A DNA stretch of 64,000 nt from Burkholderia mayonis. GTDB lineage: Bacteria > Pseudomonadota > Gammaproteobacteria > Burkholderiales > Burkholderiaceae. The position numbers and the translations under genes were made by a program. The DNA lies in assembly GCF_001523745.2 (NCBI RefSeq), contig NZ_CP013387.1, positions 1,984,001-2,048,000 on the forward strand. Reading direction: 5' to 3'. The notes beneath the pieces are model-generated. The model was not told the origin of the DNA and searched no databases. It saw nothing but the letters and a program-made list of their open reading frames with translations. Positions 1 to 8,773 of this stretch are shown here, one piece after another (within the stretch, counting starts at the first letter, position 1; every line of letters begins with the position of its first letter).

Positions 1-306
1 TTTCCACGCCCGCCATATACCTGCAACGCAAAGCGGCCGCCAGTTCTCGAGACCTATGCGATAACGCACGTGCTTGCTGGTCTCCCAGTTCGGCTCATAG
101 ATCCATCGTGCCAGGATCAGGCTGCGCTGGCCAGCGCACCACGCCGCACGGTATGCCGGCTTCTCACCCACTGTCTCGGCGCGCGCGTTGACCGTCAGAT
201 ACTTCTTTCCCGGCGGCTGGTGCGCCTTCGGGATCACGGCCGCTGCACCATCGCCGGCCGCGCGCACGATCGGTGCCGCACAATCTGGCCAGATCTCGGG
301 TTGCAT
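1..306 (-). pseudogene. SRAP/YedK-family protein, 5' fragment, runs off left edge
   Basis: Read from 306 leftward, an open frame of 102 codons reaches the window edge without a stop. It contains the SRAP signature NARAETVGEKPAYR (about residues 40-53), followed by an RxLILARWIYEP segment and a GLENWRPLCVAGIWRAW segment. These are the core of SOS-response-associated peptidases (HMCES/YedK), which crosslink to abasic sites in single-stranded DNA. The catalytic Cys2 normally follows the initiator Met. Here the frame starts at MQPEIW, with a stop codon six codons upstream in AT-rich DNA. The stretch before NARAET is also shorter than usual, missing the FGxxPxW part. It is therefore probably a truncated, inactive copy; the family call is strong, while the reading as a pseudogene is inference from the missing N-terminus. 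Confidence 0.65.
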
Positions 307-309
307 ACT

Positions 310-508
310 CTCATATTTTTATAAGCACACCATCAACCCAAAATGAATTATTAAAATATCAGACCCTCAAATTAAAATACACTCACACTTGACAGCTACC
401 ATTATTCATAGGTTGAATTAAAAAATTAAAATCATACAATATTCAACGATTCCCTTCATCTTGAGCGAACGGGATCGCATTTCCACCAATAACCAATAGG
501 AAATAATC
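310..508. other. AT-rich spacer upstream of the VOC gene
   Basis: This stretch is far richer in A and T than the rest of the window and contains no convincing coding frame. It separates the beheaded SRAP fragment from the VOC gene and probably carries the VOC promoter. The abrupt composition change at about 306 marks a rearrangement boundary. Confidence 0.5.
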
Positions 509-916
509 ATGCTTTTGGATAATTTTGCAAAAGAATATGCTTTTGTTTCAAAAATCAATGTCTCCAATCTCGACGCAAGCGCCAATTGGTATCAAAAAAA
601 TCTTGGCCTGGTCCCGGATAGTCGTTACGACGCTCGATCATGGAGACAATTTAATCTCCCCGATCTCAAGCGAGTTGCTATCGGACTCAATTTAGACAGT
701 TCAAAGGTCGGAACGGGCGGCGCCGTGCTTACGTTCGTGGTCAATGACATTGATGGCGCGCGCCAACAGCTCATTGAGAACAAGGTTCCCGTCGACAACA
801 TAAGCGATGTAGGCGACGGCGTGAAACTGTGTTTCTTCAAAGATCCGGACGGAAATTTACTGGGTCTTCGCCAGAACCCTGCCTCTCAACCGCGCGCGGA
901 AAAGATTGGTTATTAA
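509..916 (+). CDS. VOC (glyoxalase/bleomycin-resistance fold) family protein
   Basis: This 135-residue protein has the single beta-alpha-beta-beta-beta duplication of the VOC superfamily. The first half begins with VSKINVSNLDASANWYQKNLGL and the second ends with FFKDPDGNLLGLRQ. The usual metal ligands are not evident: the first-strand His is replaced by Lys/Ile, and the Glu after DPDGN is Gly. A metal-free or ligand-binding role is therefore as likely as an enzyme. The start is supported by an AGGAAA ribosome-binding site seven bases before the ATG. Base composition is clearly lower in GC than the chromosome to the right, and 310-508 upstream is AT-rich, both consistent with transferred DNA. 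Substrate unknown. Confidence 0.8.
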   Translation: MLLDNFAKEYAFVSKINVSNLDASANWYQKNLGLVPDSRYDARSWRQFNLPDLKRVAIGLNLDSSKVGTGGAVLTFVVNDIDGARQQLIENKVPVDNISDVGDGVKLCFFKDPDGNLLGLRQNPASQPRAEKIGY

Positions 917-1042
917 CCGGCACTCCGTTTTAGTGCATTAACGCACAAACCAATTCAACTCATACCAACAATCCTCTAAACGCATAACAGCGGCGGCACG
1001 CTCGGATGTGCCGCCACACCGACTTGATTTCTTCGCGCCGGT

Positions 1043-1214
1043 TCACATGGGCGCAGAGTCAGCCACCATCGCATCGGCCGCGTAGAGCTGCAGCATCGCT
1101 TGTGCGGCTTCGATTTTCTTCGTATGCAGCCATTCATCGTAATCGGCCGGCCGCAGAATGACGACGGAACGTTTCTCATCGCCCAAGCGGTGCATGTGCT
1201 GCATGATTGGATGA
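1043..1214 (-). pseudogene. SRAP/YedK-family protein, 3' fragment
   Basis: The leftward frame ending at 1043 encodes the end of an SRAP protein: HPIMQHMHRLGDEKRSVVIL followed by RPADYDEWL and a terminal LQLYAADAMVADSAPM. The HP-M...H and DYDxWL motifs are typical of the C-terminal half of the family. Upstream, homology stops abruptly at about 1214 and continues in the same frame into endolysin sequence, so this is a decapitated copy fused to another gene fragment. It is separate from the 5' fragment at 1-306, since that one runs away from it off the left edge. Confidence 0.65.
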
Positions 1215-1317
1215 CCAACGACGACGTTCGTCGTGTCGCCCATGCACTTCGTCGGGATGCCGACCGGGTCGAGATAGCCGACCAGCTTCGTCCATTCGAA
1301 CTTCGGGACGATGGAAA
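1215..1317 (-). pseudogene. Phage endolysin (lysozyme) fragment
   Basis: About 34 codons read SIVPKFEWTKLVGYLDPVGI then PTKCMGDTTNVVVG. This matches the catalytic-domain start of glycoside hydrolase family 24 phage lysozymes, where a KxEG...YLDPxGxPTxCxGxT pattern is usual; the Gly after the Glu is absent here. The fragment is cut on the 5' side by the end of a group II intron (1317) and joins SRAP sequence on the 3' side (about 1214). It is phage debris, not a working gene. Confidence 0.55.
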
Positions 1318-1393
1318 TCGGGATAGGGGCGGCCAGTGACCTAGCCGATCCCCTCCCACACCACCCGGCATGCGGGTCCGCACCGGGCGGTTC
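1317..1393 (-). mobile_element. Group II intron 3' end (domains V and VI)
   Basis: Read leftward from 1393, GAACCGCCCGGTGCG, a GACC loop and CGCATGCCGGGTGGTG form a long hairpin with a two-base bulge on its 3' arm, the shape of a domain V. It is followed by a shorter stem that ends GCCCCTATCCCGAT, with a branch-point-like bulged A, as in domain VI and the intron 3' terminus. No reverse transcriptase or domains I-IV are present, so this is a dead end-fragment. The call rests on secondary structure and the characteristic 3' sequence, without a covariance-model search. Confidence 0.6.
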
Positions 1394-1977
1394 TACGAAT
1401 TCGGCGTTGCCGTGTCGGCCGGTCGACATAGCCTCCGAGAAGCTGAACAGGCGCTCACGCAACTGGCCGACACGCTGCCGGCTATGGTGATCGATACCCT
1501 GCGCGAGCAATTGCATCGCATCGGCATGCTCACGAAGGACATCGCCGAAATCGAACGCAGATTGACTGTTTGGCAGCGACAAAACGAAGCGGCCACGCGC
1601 CTCATAGCCATCCCCGGCGTCGGCCTGCTTAGCGCCACCGCCGCCGTGGCCACAATCGGCGATGCCTGCATGTTTCGCTCTGGGCGCGAATTTGCGGCAT
1701 TCCTGGGTCTGGTGCCGCGACAAAGCGGCACGGGTGGCCGAGTAAAACTGCTTGGCATGAGCGCGGCGACATCTACATGCGTACTTTGCTGATTCACGGT
1801 GCGCGCGCCGTGCTCGCACGCGCTAAGCATTTGAGCGAAGCGCTGCAACGACTGCTCGCGCGACGACCGTTCAACGTGGTGGTCGTCGCTCTGGCGAACA
1901 AAATCGCGCGCACGATCTGGGCGCTTCTTGCTCACGATCGGACGTACGAAACCAGCGACGCGGCGCGAGCTGCGTAA
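1394..1977 (+). pseudogene. IS110-family transposase, 5'-truncated and frameshifted
   Basis: The first frame (to 1792) contains the Transposase_20 segment characteristic of IS110/IS116/IS902 elements: RLIAIPGVGLLSATAAVATI, then FRSGREFAAFLGLVPRQSGTGG. The protein is then thrown out of frame within the usual GISKRGDxYxRTLL motif near 1757-1768, where about four bases appear to be missing. It continues in another frame as YMRTLLIHGARAVLARAKH up to the stop at 1977. The DEDD N-terminal catalytic domain is absent because homology starts only next to the intron fragment. No active element remains. Confidence 0.8.
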
Positions 1978-2368
1978 TTGTTCAACTCACTATAGGGAAT
2001 GGGTCGCCAATAGGTTGCGCAGGTTGATGTACGCGTGATGGCAAAACAGGTCGGACCGTGGGCAAGCAAGCCTGAATGGGCGTAGGTCCTTCGAGGACTT
2101 CCAGGAGTTGAGGCCTTCCCCAGCAAATTCCATCAGGGCCAGCGGACCGACATCCGCACCGTAGGCCGGATATAAGTCTGCAGCCTGATCCTGTCCGCCG
2201 AACACGAATATCACCTGGCAAACCGGGAGGCGTCCATATAAGTGCGCCCATGCTGGGCGCACATGAAAAAGCCGCTCGAAGGCGGCGGTGAAAATATTCG
2301 TGTCCAGACAATGGTGATAACATCGGCGCAGGCCAAATCAGCACCCGAAACAATCTCACAACAGACCT
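1978..2368. other. Non-coding spacer with hairpin and T7-promoter-like string
   Basis: No convincing gene is seen in this stretch. It contains a 14-base string at 1984-1997 identical to the 3' part of the T7 phage promoter except at its first base. It also contains a perfect 9-bp hairpin at 2242-2262. A 90-codon leftward frame (1990-2262) shows no recognisable features and is not called. Confidence 0.4.
2242..2262. repeat. Perfect 9-bp inverted repeat
   Basis: GTGCGCCCA, a TGC loop and TGGGCGCAC form an uninterrupted hairpin. Neither side is followed by a clear T-run, so it is not a standard terminator. It could be an element end or an operator for the downstream dioxygenase-like gene. Confidence 0.5.
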
Positions 2369-3385
2369 ATGCAAATCGAAAATTCGGTAAAGTCCAAGTC
2401 GCGCCCTTGGTTCATGGATGACTCGCAAGTTGAGGCTAAGCTTGCCGGTTTGGATGCAGATGTAAGACATCATGCCCAGAACATCATCGAGCACGGCTTC
2501 ACGGTAATTCGTAGCTCTATCTCAAAGGAGCGTTGTACGTTTCTGGTGAATCAGTTCAAAGAGTTCGCGCGATTGAACCCAGAAAAATTCAAGAAATTTA
2601 TTGATTCCGATGGGCACTATCCGCGCATCGTGAATTTGCATGCGGCGATGCCAGAACTCTTTGAATTGTTTTCGAAAAATCACACAGCCTACCGCGTCCA
2701 GCAAGCGCTTTTCGATGCGACACCAAGTCTTTATACATCGCTCTTCTACGAGCGCGGCTCTGCACAAACACCCCATCGAGACACCCCAGTTTTTTCTACT
2801 AAGCCTGAGTACTTTTATTTCGGTGTTTGGGTGGCCCTTGAAGACGCCGATCTTGAAAACGGTGCACTACAGGTTTATCGCGGCGGCCACAAAATACCGG
2901 AGCTCGATCGCGAAAAGATCGCATTGGGAAGATTCAAAACGCTTGAAGAAATTCCGCCGACATCAAATGACCTCTGGGTTGACTACCAGAGCGAAGTCGT
3001 GCGGCGTTGTGAAGATGCCGGCCTGCAAATCGAATCCCTTTGCGTCGAAGCAGGCGACACTGTCATCTGGCACCCGCAGTTGCCTCACGGTGGCGGCCCC
3101 ATCGCCAATTTGGCCAAGAGCCGGTTCAGCCTTGTCATGCACACCACACCTGTCGGTGTACCGGTGTATCACCAGGACAAGTTCTTTAATCCGAATGCCG
3201 AAGCCCCCATCGATGCCCCCTGGTGGTACGAAGAAATCGACGGCGCTCATCGTGTCAAACATACGGAAGTGAACTTCGCGCACCAGGAGTCCTTCCCGGT
3301 GAGCGAATTTCATCGGCCTGAAAATGCAGAGAAGCAAACGCCTAAAAAAGGGCTTCTCCATTCGCTGAAGCATATTCTCAGCTGA
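2369..3385 (+). CDS. Phytanoyl-CoA dioxygenase (PhyH)-like Fe(II)/2-oxoglutarate oxygenase
   Basis: This 338-residue protein has the PhyH architecture. The metal triad is visible: H136 and D138 in PHRDTP, and H240 in WHPQLPHGGG, with the 2-oxoglutarate-binding Arg probably R252 in AKSRFSL. Family members hydroxylate small molecules such as acyl chains, amino acids or secondary metabolites using oxygen, Fe(II) and 2-oxoglutarate; the substrate here cannot be read from sequence. The first ATG (2369) has only a weak ribosome-binding site, and an ATG at 2414 is an alternative. Its base composition is closer to the VOC gene than to the selenium genes downstream, and it lies between phage/IS debris and the tRNA-Sec gene, suggesting island cargo. 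Confidence 0.85.
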   Translation: MQIENSVKSKSRPWFMDDSQVEAKLAGLDADVRHHAQNIIEHGFTVIRSSISKERCTFLVNQFKEFARLNPEKFKKFIDSDGHYPRIVNLHAAMPELFELFSKNHTAYRVQQALFDATPSLYTSLFYERGSAQTPHRDTPVFSTKPEYFYFGVWVALEDADLENGALQVYRGGHKIPELDREKIALGRFKTLEEIPPTSNDLWVDYQSEVVRRCEDAGLQIESLCVEAGDTVIWHPQLPHGGGPIANLAKSRFSLVMHTTPVGVPVYHQDKFFNPNAEAPIDAPWWYEEIDGAHRVKHTEVNFAHQESFPVSEFHRPENAEKQTPKKGLLHSLKHILS

Positions 3386-3522
3386 TCTCACCCAATGGAC
3401 GGCGGATAGTATGTTTCATTATCGTCCGTCGTCCAGCCAAGAGCGCTGCCCCCCAAAGCCGCGCCGGACAAGGCTTTGATGGTAGTGAGCGGGAGTAAAC
3501 GAGAAACTGCGAGAGTCTTAAG

Positions 3523-3618
3523 TGGCGGAAGGCAGCAGGAGTCGAACCTACCTAGCGCGGGCTGACCGCACCAACTGGGTTTGAAGCCCAGCCGCACCAC
3601 CGGATACGGATGCCTTCC
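3523..3618 (-). tRNA. selC: tRNA-Sec (UCA anticodon)
   Basis: Read leftward, the 96-nt RNA begins GGAAGGCA and ends TGCCTTCC-G-CCA, giving the long acceptor stem of a selenocysteine tRNA with an encoded CCA. The anticodon arm reads GGCTGGGCTTCAAACCCAG with UCA as anticodon, and there is a long variable arm between this and the T arm GGTTCGACTCC. It decodes the in-frame UGA of the formate dehydrogenase gene in this window and is delivered by the SelB encoded just upstream. Its 3' end faces the low-GC region at 1-3386, which is the orientation expected if an island integrated at this tRNA. Confidence 0.95.
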
Positions 3619-3682
3619 TGCGAAAACGAGAGCGGAAACCGCGTACGCGGTCCCGTCGAGAATCGTCGCGAACGATTGAGAA

Positions 3683-5605
3683 CTATGGCGAGCCGAGCAA
3701 CCGACTGTCGGCGCGCAACCAGTGAAGATCGCGCTGGAAGCGAGTATACCCAACGCGATCGAAGAATTCGAGGATTTGAATCGCGCGCTTGCGGCCGAGG
3801 CCCGTCGCGTCGCGAAACGTCGCCGCGTCGAGCGCGCCGCCGTGCTCATGCACGAGCTGCGAGATCAACCGCGCGAGCTGCGCGATCACGTCGCGATGGT
3901 AGAACAGGTCGCGCACGACCTGATGCACGTCGCCGCGCCGCGCAAGCTTGCGCAGCAGCGCGCGCACCGCATCTTCCGCAACGCCCGTCGTCGTCGCGAG
4001 ATCCCGCACCCAGGGCGGATCGTAGCGCCCCGCCGCGACGAGCGGCAGCAAGCGCCCAGCCAGCGCCTCCTCGCTCGCATCGAAGCTCACCGCGTGCGAC
4101 GGCAGATGCAGCCACGGCCCGCTGCGCGCGATCGCGCCTTCGGCGATCAACGCATCGGTCAGCGCGCGCCACAACGCATCGTCCGCGAGCGGCGCCGCGA
4201 TCCGGCGCAGCCGCGCGACATCGGGCCCCTGCTCGTCCGGCGAACGCTGGTGGAACGTCGCGAGCGCGTCGAGCACGCGCGTGCGCAGCGCATCCCAATG
4301 CCCGCGCGCGACGACGCGCGCGTCGTCCGCATGCTTGCCCGGCGCGGCAATGTTCACCGCATCGGCGGGCAGCGCAAGCGCGCCCGATGGCAAGCCGGTC
4401 AGATGCATCAGCATCGCGCGCGTGACACCGAGCGGCGCTTCGTCGAGCAATGCGTCGAGCCGGCCTTCGTCGAGCCATGTCGCGAGCGCGTCGAGCCACG
4501 CGCGGCGCGCGCTCGTGCGCCGCTTGCGCGCCGGTCCGAACGGATCGAGCACGCGCCCGCCGCCCACCGTGCGCGTCGCCTGCGCGTTGCGCACGATGAA
4601 GCGGTCGCCCGGCGCCGCGAACACCGGCTCCGTGAAATTCAACTGCGCGCGCGCGCGCTGGCTCGGCCCGAGCGTATCGCCTTCGAGCAGCGCGACGTGC
4701 GCAACCCGGTGCAGCGTGCCGAGATGCACGTGCAGCGGCGTCCAGTGCGAGATCGTCAGATCGGCGTCCGCCGTCAGCGTCAGCTCGACGTCGAGGCGCG
4801 GCGACAGCGTCGCGAGCCGCGCGTCGACGATCGCGTCGCCGCGCGCGAGCGCCGCCTTGTCGATGCCCGCGAGGTTCAGCGCGCAGCGCTCGCCCGCGTG
4901 GCCAACGTCGGTCGCGCGGTTCTGCGCATGGATGCTGCGCACGCGCACGGATTCGCCTGTGCGCGCGACGGCGAGCGTATCGCCGACGCCCACGCGCCCC
5001 GCGAACGCGGTGCCCGTCACGACGGTGCCTTGCCCCGCGAGCGTGAACACGCGATCGACCGCGAGCCGGAACAGGCCGTCGTCGCGCCGCGCGCGCCACG
5101 CAAGCGCAGTGTCGCGCAGATGCGCGTTCAGCGCGGCGACACCCACGTCATCGGGCTCGGTCGCGCGCGTCTCGACGATCGGCGCATCGGCGAGCGGCGA
5201 CGTCGCGAGCCACGCGCGGATCTCGTCGCGCACCTGCGCGATGCGCGCCACATCGACGCGATCGCATTTCGTCAGCGCGACCGCGCCGTGCGCGACGCCG
5301 AGCAATTGCAGGATCGCGAGATGCTCGCGCGTTTGCGGCATCACGCCGTCGTCGGCGGCGATCACGACGAGCGCGAAGTCGATCCCGCACGCGCCCGCCG
5401 CCATCGTATGGACGAGCTTCTCGTGGCCGGGCACGTCGATGAAGCCGAGCACGTCGCCGTTCGGCAGCGGCGTATATGCATAGCCGAGCTCGATCGAGAT
5501 GCCGCGCGCCTTCTCTTCCTTCAGCCGATCGGTGTCGACGCCCGTCAGCGCGCGCACGAGCGTCGTCTTCCCGTGATCAATGTGGCCCGCGGTTCCGACG
5601 ATCAT
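3683..5605 (-). CDS. selB: Selenocysteine-specific elongation factor SelB
   Basis: This 640-residue factor carries Sec-tRNA to the ribosome at SECIS-marked UGA codons. The start is the ATG at 5605 giving [16 protein letters not shown], because the P-loop lies at the extreme N-terminus in SelB. GTPase motifs follow in order: GHIDHGKT, a DVPGHE switch II and TKCD. An EF-Tu-like domain II/III follows, then a C-terminal tail of winged-helix repeats that binds the SECIS hairpin. The ATG overlaps the selA stop in ATGA, so the two are translationally coupled, and selC lies just downstream. An upstream in-frame ATG at 5635 would add ten residues before the P-loop and is less likely. Confidence 0.96.
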   Translation of the reverse strand: MIVGTAGHIDHGKTTLVRALTGVDTDRLKEEKARGISIELGYAYTPLPNGDVLGFIDVPGHEKLVHTMAAGACGIDFALVVIAADDGVMPQTREHLAILQLLGVAHGAVALTKCDRVDVARIAQVRDEIRAWLATSPLADAPIVETRATEPDDVGVAALNAHLRDTALAWRARRDDGLFRLAVDRVFTLAGQGTVVTGTAFAGRVGVGDTLAVARTGESVRVRSIHAQNRATDVGHAGERCALNLAGIDKAALARGDAIVDARLATLSPRLDVELTLTADADLTISHWTPLHVHLGTLHRVAHVALLEGDTLGPSQRARAQLNFTEPVFAAPGDRFIVRNAQATRTVGGGRVLDPFGPARKRRTSARRAWLDALATWLDEGRLDALLDEAPLGVTRAMLMHLTGLPSGALALPADAVNIAAPGKHADDARVVARGHWDALRTRVLDALATFHQRSPDEQGPDVARLRRIAAPLADDALWRALTDALIAEGAIARSGPWLHLPSHAVSFDASEEALAGRLLPLVAAGRYDPPWVRDLATTTGVAEDAVRALLRKLARRGDVHQVVRDLFYHRDVIAQLARLISQLVHEHGGALDAATFRDATGLGRKRAIQILEFFDRVGYTRFQRDLHWLRADSRLLGSP

Positions 5606-7044
5606 GCGTGCGTATCCGTCGACGCTTGCGCGCATTGCGCGACGAACGCGGTCTCATCGTCCGCTTCGAGGCAGCGCAGGTCGAGCCGCAGTGCGTCGTC
5701 GGCGACGCGGCCGAGCACCGGGCGCGGCCAGCCGCGCAGGCGTTTCTCGAGCTGCGCGAGCGCGCGGCCGCTGCGCTTGCCGTCGGCCGCGCGCACGACG
5801 ACGCCGCAGCTCGGCAGTTGATCGACGGGCAGCGCGCCACTGCCGATCTGGCTGAACATCGGCTCGACGTTCACGACGAACGCCGCGCCGATCGCGCGTT
5901 GCAGCGCCGGGCGCACGCGCTCGGCCGCCGCCGCGATGTCCGCCTGCGGACGCGTCAGGAGCCGCAGCGTCGTCAGCCGCTCGCGCAGGAATTCCGGCGC
6001 CTGGTACAGGCGCAGCACCGGCTCGAGCGCCGCGAGCGTCAGCTTGCCGACGCGCAGCGCGCGCTTCAGCGGATGCCGCTTGATCTTCCCGATCAGGTCG
6101 CGCCGGCCGACGATCAGGCCCGCCTGCGGGCCGCCGAGCAGCTTGTCGCCGCTGAACGTGACGAGATCGGCACCCGCTTCGACCGTCTCGCGCACCGTCG
6201 TCTCCTTCGGCAGCCCCCAGCGCGTCAGGTCGACGAGCGTGCCGCTGCCGAGATCGACGGCCACGGGCAGCCCGCGCTCGCGCGCGAGCGGCGCGAGTTC
6301 CTGCAATGTCACTTCCTTCGTGAAGCCGCTGATTGCGTAGTTGCTGCAATGCACCTTCATCAGGAGCGCGGTGCGCGGTCCGATCGCTTCCGCGTAGTCC
6401 GCGAGATGCGTGCGGTTCGTCGTGCCGACCTCGCGCAGCTTCGCGCCCGCGCGACTCATGATGTCGGGGATGCGGAACGCGCCGCCGATCTCGACGAGCT
6501 CGCCGCGCGACACGATCACTTCCTGCTTCGGTGCGAGCGCGGACAGCGCGAGCAGCACCGCGGCCGCATTGTTGTTGACGACGGTCGCCGCCTCCGCGCC
6601 CGTCAACTCGCAAATGAGATCGTCGATCAGATCGTCGCGATCGCCGCGGCGGCCGGTCGCGAGATCGAATTCGAGATTCATCGGCTGCGTGAGCGCCTGC
6701 ACGACCGCGCGCACCGCTTCGTCCGGCAGCAGTGCGCGGCCGAGATTCGTGTGCAGCACGGTGCCCGTCAGGTTGAACACCGCGCGGATCGCGCCCGCGG
6801 CGTCGGCCGCGAGCCGCGCGCGCACGTCGGCGGCGATCCGCGCATCGTCGAGCGTCTCGGCCGCGGCCGGATCGCGCCGCGCGGCGTCGCGCCACGCGTC
6901 GAGCGACGCGCGCACCGCGGCGAGCGCGCGCGTGCGCCCGTACTCGTCGACGAGCGGCCTCATCTCGTCCGACGACAGCACGCGCTCGACCGACGGCACG
7001 CGCGCCAGCAGCACGTTCAGCTCGTTCGCGCCGGGTTCGCTCAC
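5602..7044 (-). CDS. selA: L-seryl-tRNA(Sec) selenium transferase SelA
   Basis: SelA converts Ser-tRNA(Sec) to Sec-tRNA(Sec) with selenophosphate and PLP. The 480-residue product starts at a GTG (7044) that overlaps the fdhE stop as GTGA, giving [20 protein letters not shown]. The family landmarks [17 protein letters not shown] and [16 protein letters not shown] are present, as is the PLP-lysine segment [16 protein letters not shown]. Length and order match standard SelA. A longer frame runs upstream to 7494 but lies inside fdhE and is not used. It forms part of an overlapping fdhE-selA-selB series. No selD (selenophosphate synthetase) lies in the window, so it must be supplied elsewhere. Confidence 0.96.
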   Translation of the reverse strand: MSEPGANELNVLLARVPSVERVLSSDEMRPLVDEYGRTRALAAVRASLDAWRDAARRDPAAAETLDDARIAADVRARLAADAAGAIRAVFNLTGTVLHTNLGRALLPDEAVRAVVQALTQPMNLEFDLATGRRGDRDDLIDDLICELTGAEAATVVNNNAAAVLLALSALAPKQEVIVSRGELVEIGGAFRIPDIMSRAGAKLREVGTTNRTHLADYAEAIGPRTALLMKVHCSNYAISGFTKEVTLQELAPLARERGLPVAVDLGSGTLVDLTRWGLPKETTVRETVEAGADLVTFSGDKLLGGPQAGLIVGRRDLIGKIKRHPLKRALRVGKLTLAALEPVLRLYQAPEFLRERLTTLRLLTRPQADIAAAAERVRPALQRAIGAAFVVNVEPMFSQIGSGALPVDQLPSCGVVVRAADGKRSGRALAQLEKRLRGWPRPVLGRVADDALRLDLRCLEADDETAFVAQCAQASTDTHA

Positions 7045-8000
7045 GTCCGGTCGTCTCCTGCGGATTCGGCCGGCAGATCCGGCCACAGCAGCGGATTCGG
7101 CGACGCGCGCCGGTAGCCCGCCTCGCCCATCAGCAGATCGAGCGTGAGGCTCGCGAGATCGTCCGCGAGCGGCTCGACGTCGTAATCCTTGTCCTGATAG
7201 CCGATCTTGCGATACGTATGGCACTCGTCGCACGATTCGGCCTTGATCGCTTCGCTGCCGCCTTCGATCCCGTGATACGCGATGCCCTTCGTCGAATCGC
7301 AATGCGAGCACTTCGTGCGGACCATGTGCCACTCGGTCGAGCACAGCCCGCACTGGAGGAAGCGGTAGCCCTGATACGGGCCGCCGACGCGCACGATGCT
7401 CGCGACCGGCTGCGCGCCGCACACGGGGCACAGGCCGGGCTGCTCGAGATACGGGACGTCGGCGGGCGAAATGCGGCTCGCGAGCGCGGTCCACACGACC
7501 TGCAGCGCGGCCATCAGGAACGGCGCCGACGCCGGCTCGATTTCGGCGAAGCGCTGCGCGAGCAGCGCGTCGGCCTGCGCGTCGAGCTCGGCGCCCGCGC
7601 GCAGGCGCAGCCCGTCGATCAGCTTCGCGAGCGGCGGATTCACGAGGCCCGCGCTTTCGATGCGGTCGAGCAGGCCTTGCAGCACGTCGCGCCAGCGCGG
7701 GTCGCGCTCGCCGCCGAGCGCCGGCGCGAGCGGCATCGAATGGCGCTGCGCCTGCTCGATCGATTCATTCGCGGGCGCGTTCGCGTCGAATGCCTGCAGC
7801 AATTCGTGCTGCGCATCGGCGACGACCGCCATCAGCCGCAGATAGCCGGCGATCGGGTTCAGGTCGGCGAGCTTGCGCAGCCGCGCGGCGCGCGCGGCGA
7901 ACACGATGCCGCGCTCGGGCATCCGCACGCGCGGAATGGCCGATTGATCGAGCGACGCGATTTCGCTCGGTTCGAGAATACGTTGGGTTGCGTCAGTCAC
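7041..8000 (-). CDS. fdhE: Formate dehydrogenase accessory protein FdhE
   Basis: This 319-residue protein has the FdhE rubredoxin-like metal-binding layout. Four CxxC pairs occur in the C-terminal third: [25 protein letters not shown] and CDECHTY. FdhE is needed for maturation of respiratory formate dehydrogenases and binds iron through these cysteines. The gene ends in a GTGA overlap with selA and follows fdnI after about 146 bp, which links enzyme maturation and selenocysteine supply in one transcription unit. Confidence 0.95.
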   Translation of the reverse strand: MTDATQRILEPSEIASLDQSAIPRVRMPERGIVFAARAARLRKLADLNPIAGYLRLMAVVADAQHELLQAFDANAPANESIEQAQRHSMPLAPALGGERDPRWRDVLQGLLDRIESAGLVNPPLAKLIDGLRLRAGAELDAQADALLAQRFAEIEPASAPFLMAALQVVWTALASRISPADVPYLEQPGLCPVCGAQPVASIVRVGGPYQGYRFLQCGLCSTEWHMVRTKCSHCDSTKGIAYHGIEGGSEAIKAESCDECHTYRKIGYQDKDYDVEPLADDLASLTLDLLMGEAGYRRASPNPLLWPDLPAESAGDDRT

Positions 8001-8146
8001 GTGAGTGCCCTAAAAAAACAAGCGCCGAATCGTCGGCGCTTTTTGTTCCGTCTGCCGCTCGCCCGCCCGCCGGCCGCGTGGACGGCCCGGCGGGCGGCGC
8101 GAGGCGCGGACCGTCCGCGCGCTGCGTCGGCATGTGCGATGCGTCG

Positions 8147-8773
8147 TTACTTCACGCTCTCGCGAAACCACTTCGGATGGTGCTTTCTCGCCCAGCCGAC
8201 GGTCACGGTGCCGCGCACCATCGCGCCGATCGAGCCCTTCACCCACAGCGCCGCGTACACGTGCACGACGATGCCGACGATCAGCACGAGCGCCGCGACC
8301 GCATGCACGACGGCCGCCGCGCGAATCACGCCGATCGGGAAGTAGAACGAGAAATAACGCCGCCAGATCACGATCCCGGAGACGAGCAGCAACAGCAGAC
8401 ACGCCACCATCGCGAAGAATAGCAGCTTCTGCCCCGCGTTATAGCGGCCGACTTCCGGCAGCTTGTCCTCGCGGTTCGCGAGCACGTCGTCGATCTGCGT
8501 GAGCCACTGGCGGTCGCCCGCGTCGAGCAGGTTGTGGCGCCAGTAGCGCACGACCATCACCGCGAACGACACGAACATCACGAGGCCGACGAACGGATGG
8601 AGGATCCGCGTCCATTGCCCGCCGCCGAACAGCGCCGTCATCCAGAACATCGACGGATGAAACAGCGCGAGCCCGGACAGCGCGAGCAGCACGAACGAGA
8701 TCGCGGTGATCCAGTGGTTCGAGCGCTCGTTCGCCGTGTAGCGGACGATCAGGTTGGGGTCGTCATGCTTCAT
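8147..8773 (-). CDS. fdnI: Formate dehydrogenase cytochrome b556 (gamma) subunit
   Basis: The 208-residue membrane subunit has about four hydrophobic helices, for example [17 protein letters not shown] and [18 protein letters not shown]. Conserved histidines near helix ends ([30 protein letters not shown]) would ligate two b-type hemes. It passes electrons from the iron-sulfur subunit to quinone. The ATG at 8773 overlaps the stop of the beta-subunit gene as ATGA, which fixes the start. Size and order match the FdnGHI/FdoGHI family; whether it is the Fdn or Fdo type cannot be decided from sequence alone. Confidence 0.93.
   Translation of the reverse strand: MKHDDPNLIVRYTANERSNHWITAISFVLLALSGLALFHPSMFWMTALFGGGQWTRILHPFVGLVMFVSFAVMVVRYWRHNLLDAGDRQWLTQIDDVLANREDKLPEVGRYNAGQKLLFFAMVACLLLLLVSGIVIWRRYFSFYFPIGVIRAAAVVHAVAALVLIVGIVVHVYAALWVKGSIGAMVRGTVTVGWARKHHPKWFRESVK

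Noticed and set aside
1043..1819. 258-codon leftward open frame as one gene
   Set aside because: It crosses antisense IS110 sequence, an intron tail, a lysozyme piece and an SRAP end; it is a chance fusion of fragments.
1990..2262. 90-codon leftward frame next to the IS110 remnant
   Set aside because: No domain, no start signal, in a debris region; could not be supported.
3722..5821. 699-codon open frame antisense to selB and selA
   Set aside because: It is a GC-rich mirror of clear selB/selA coding sequence, with Arg-rich low-complexity product and no domain.
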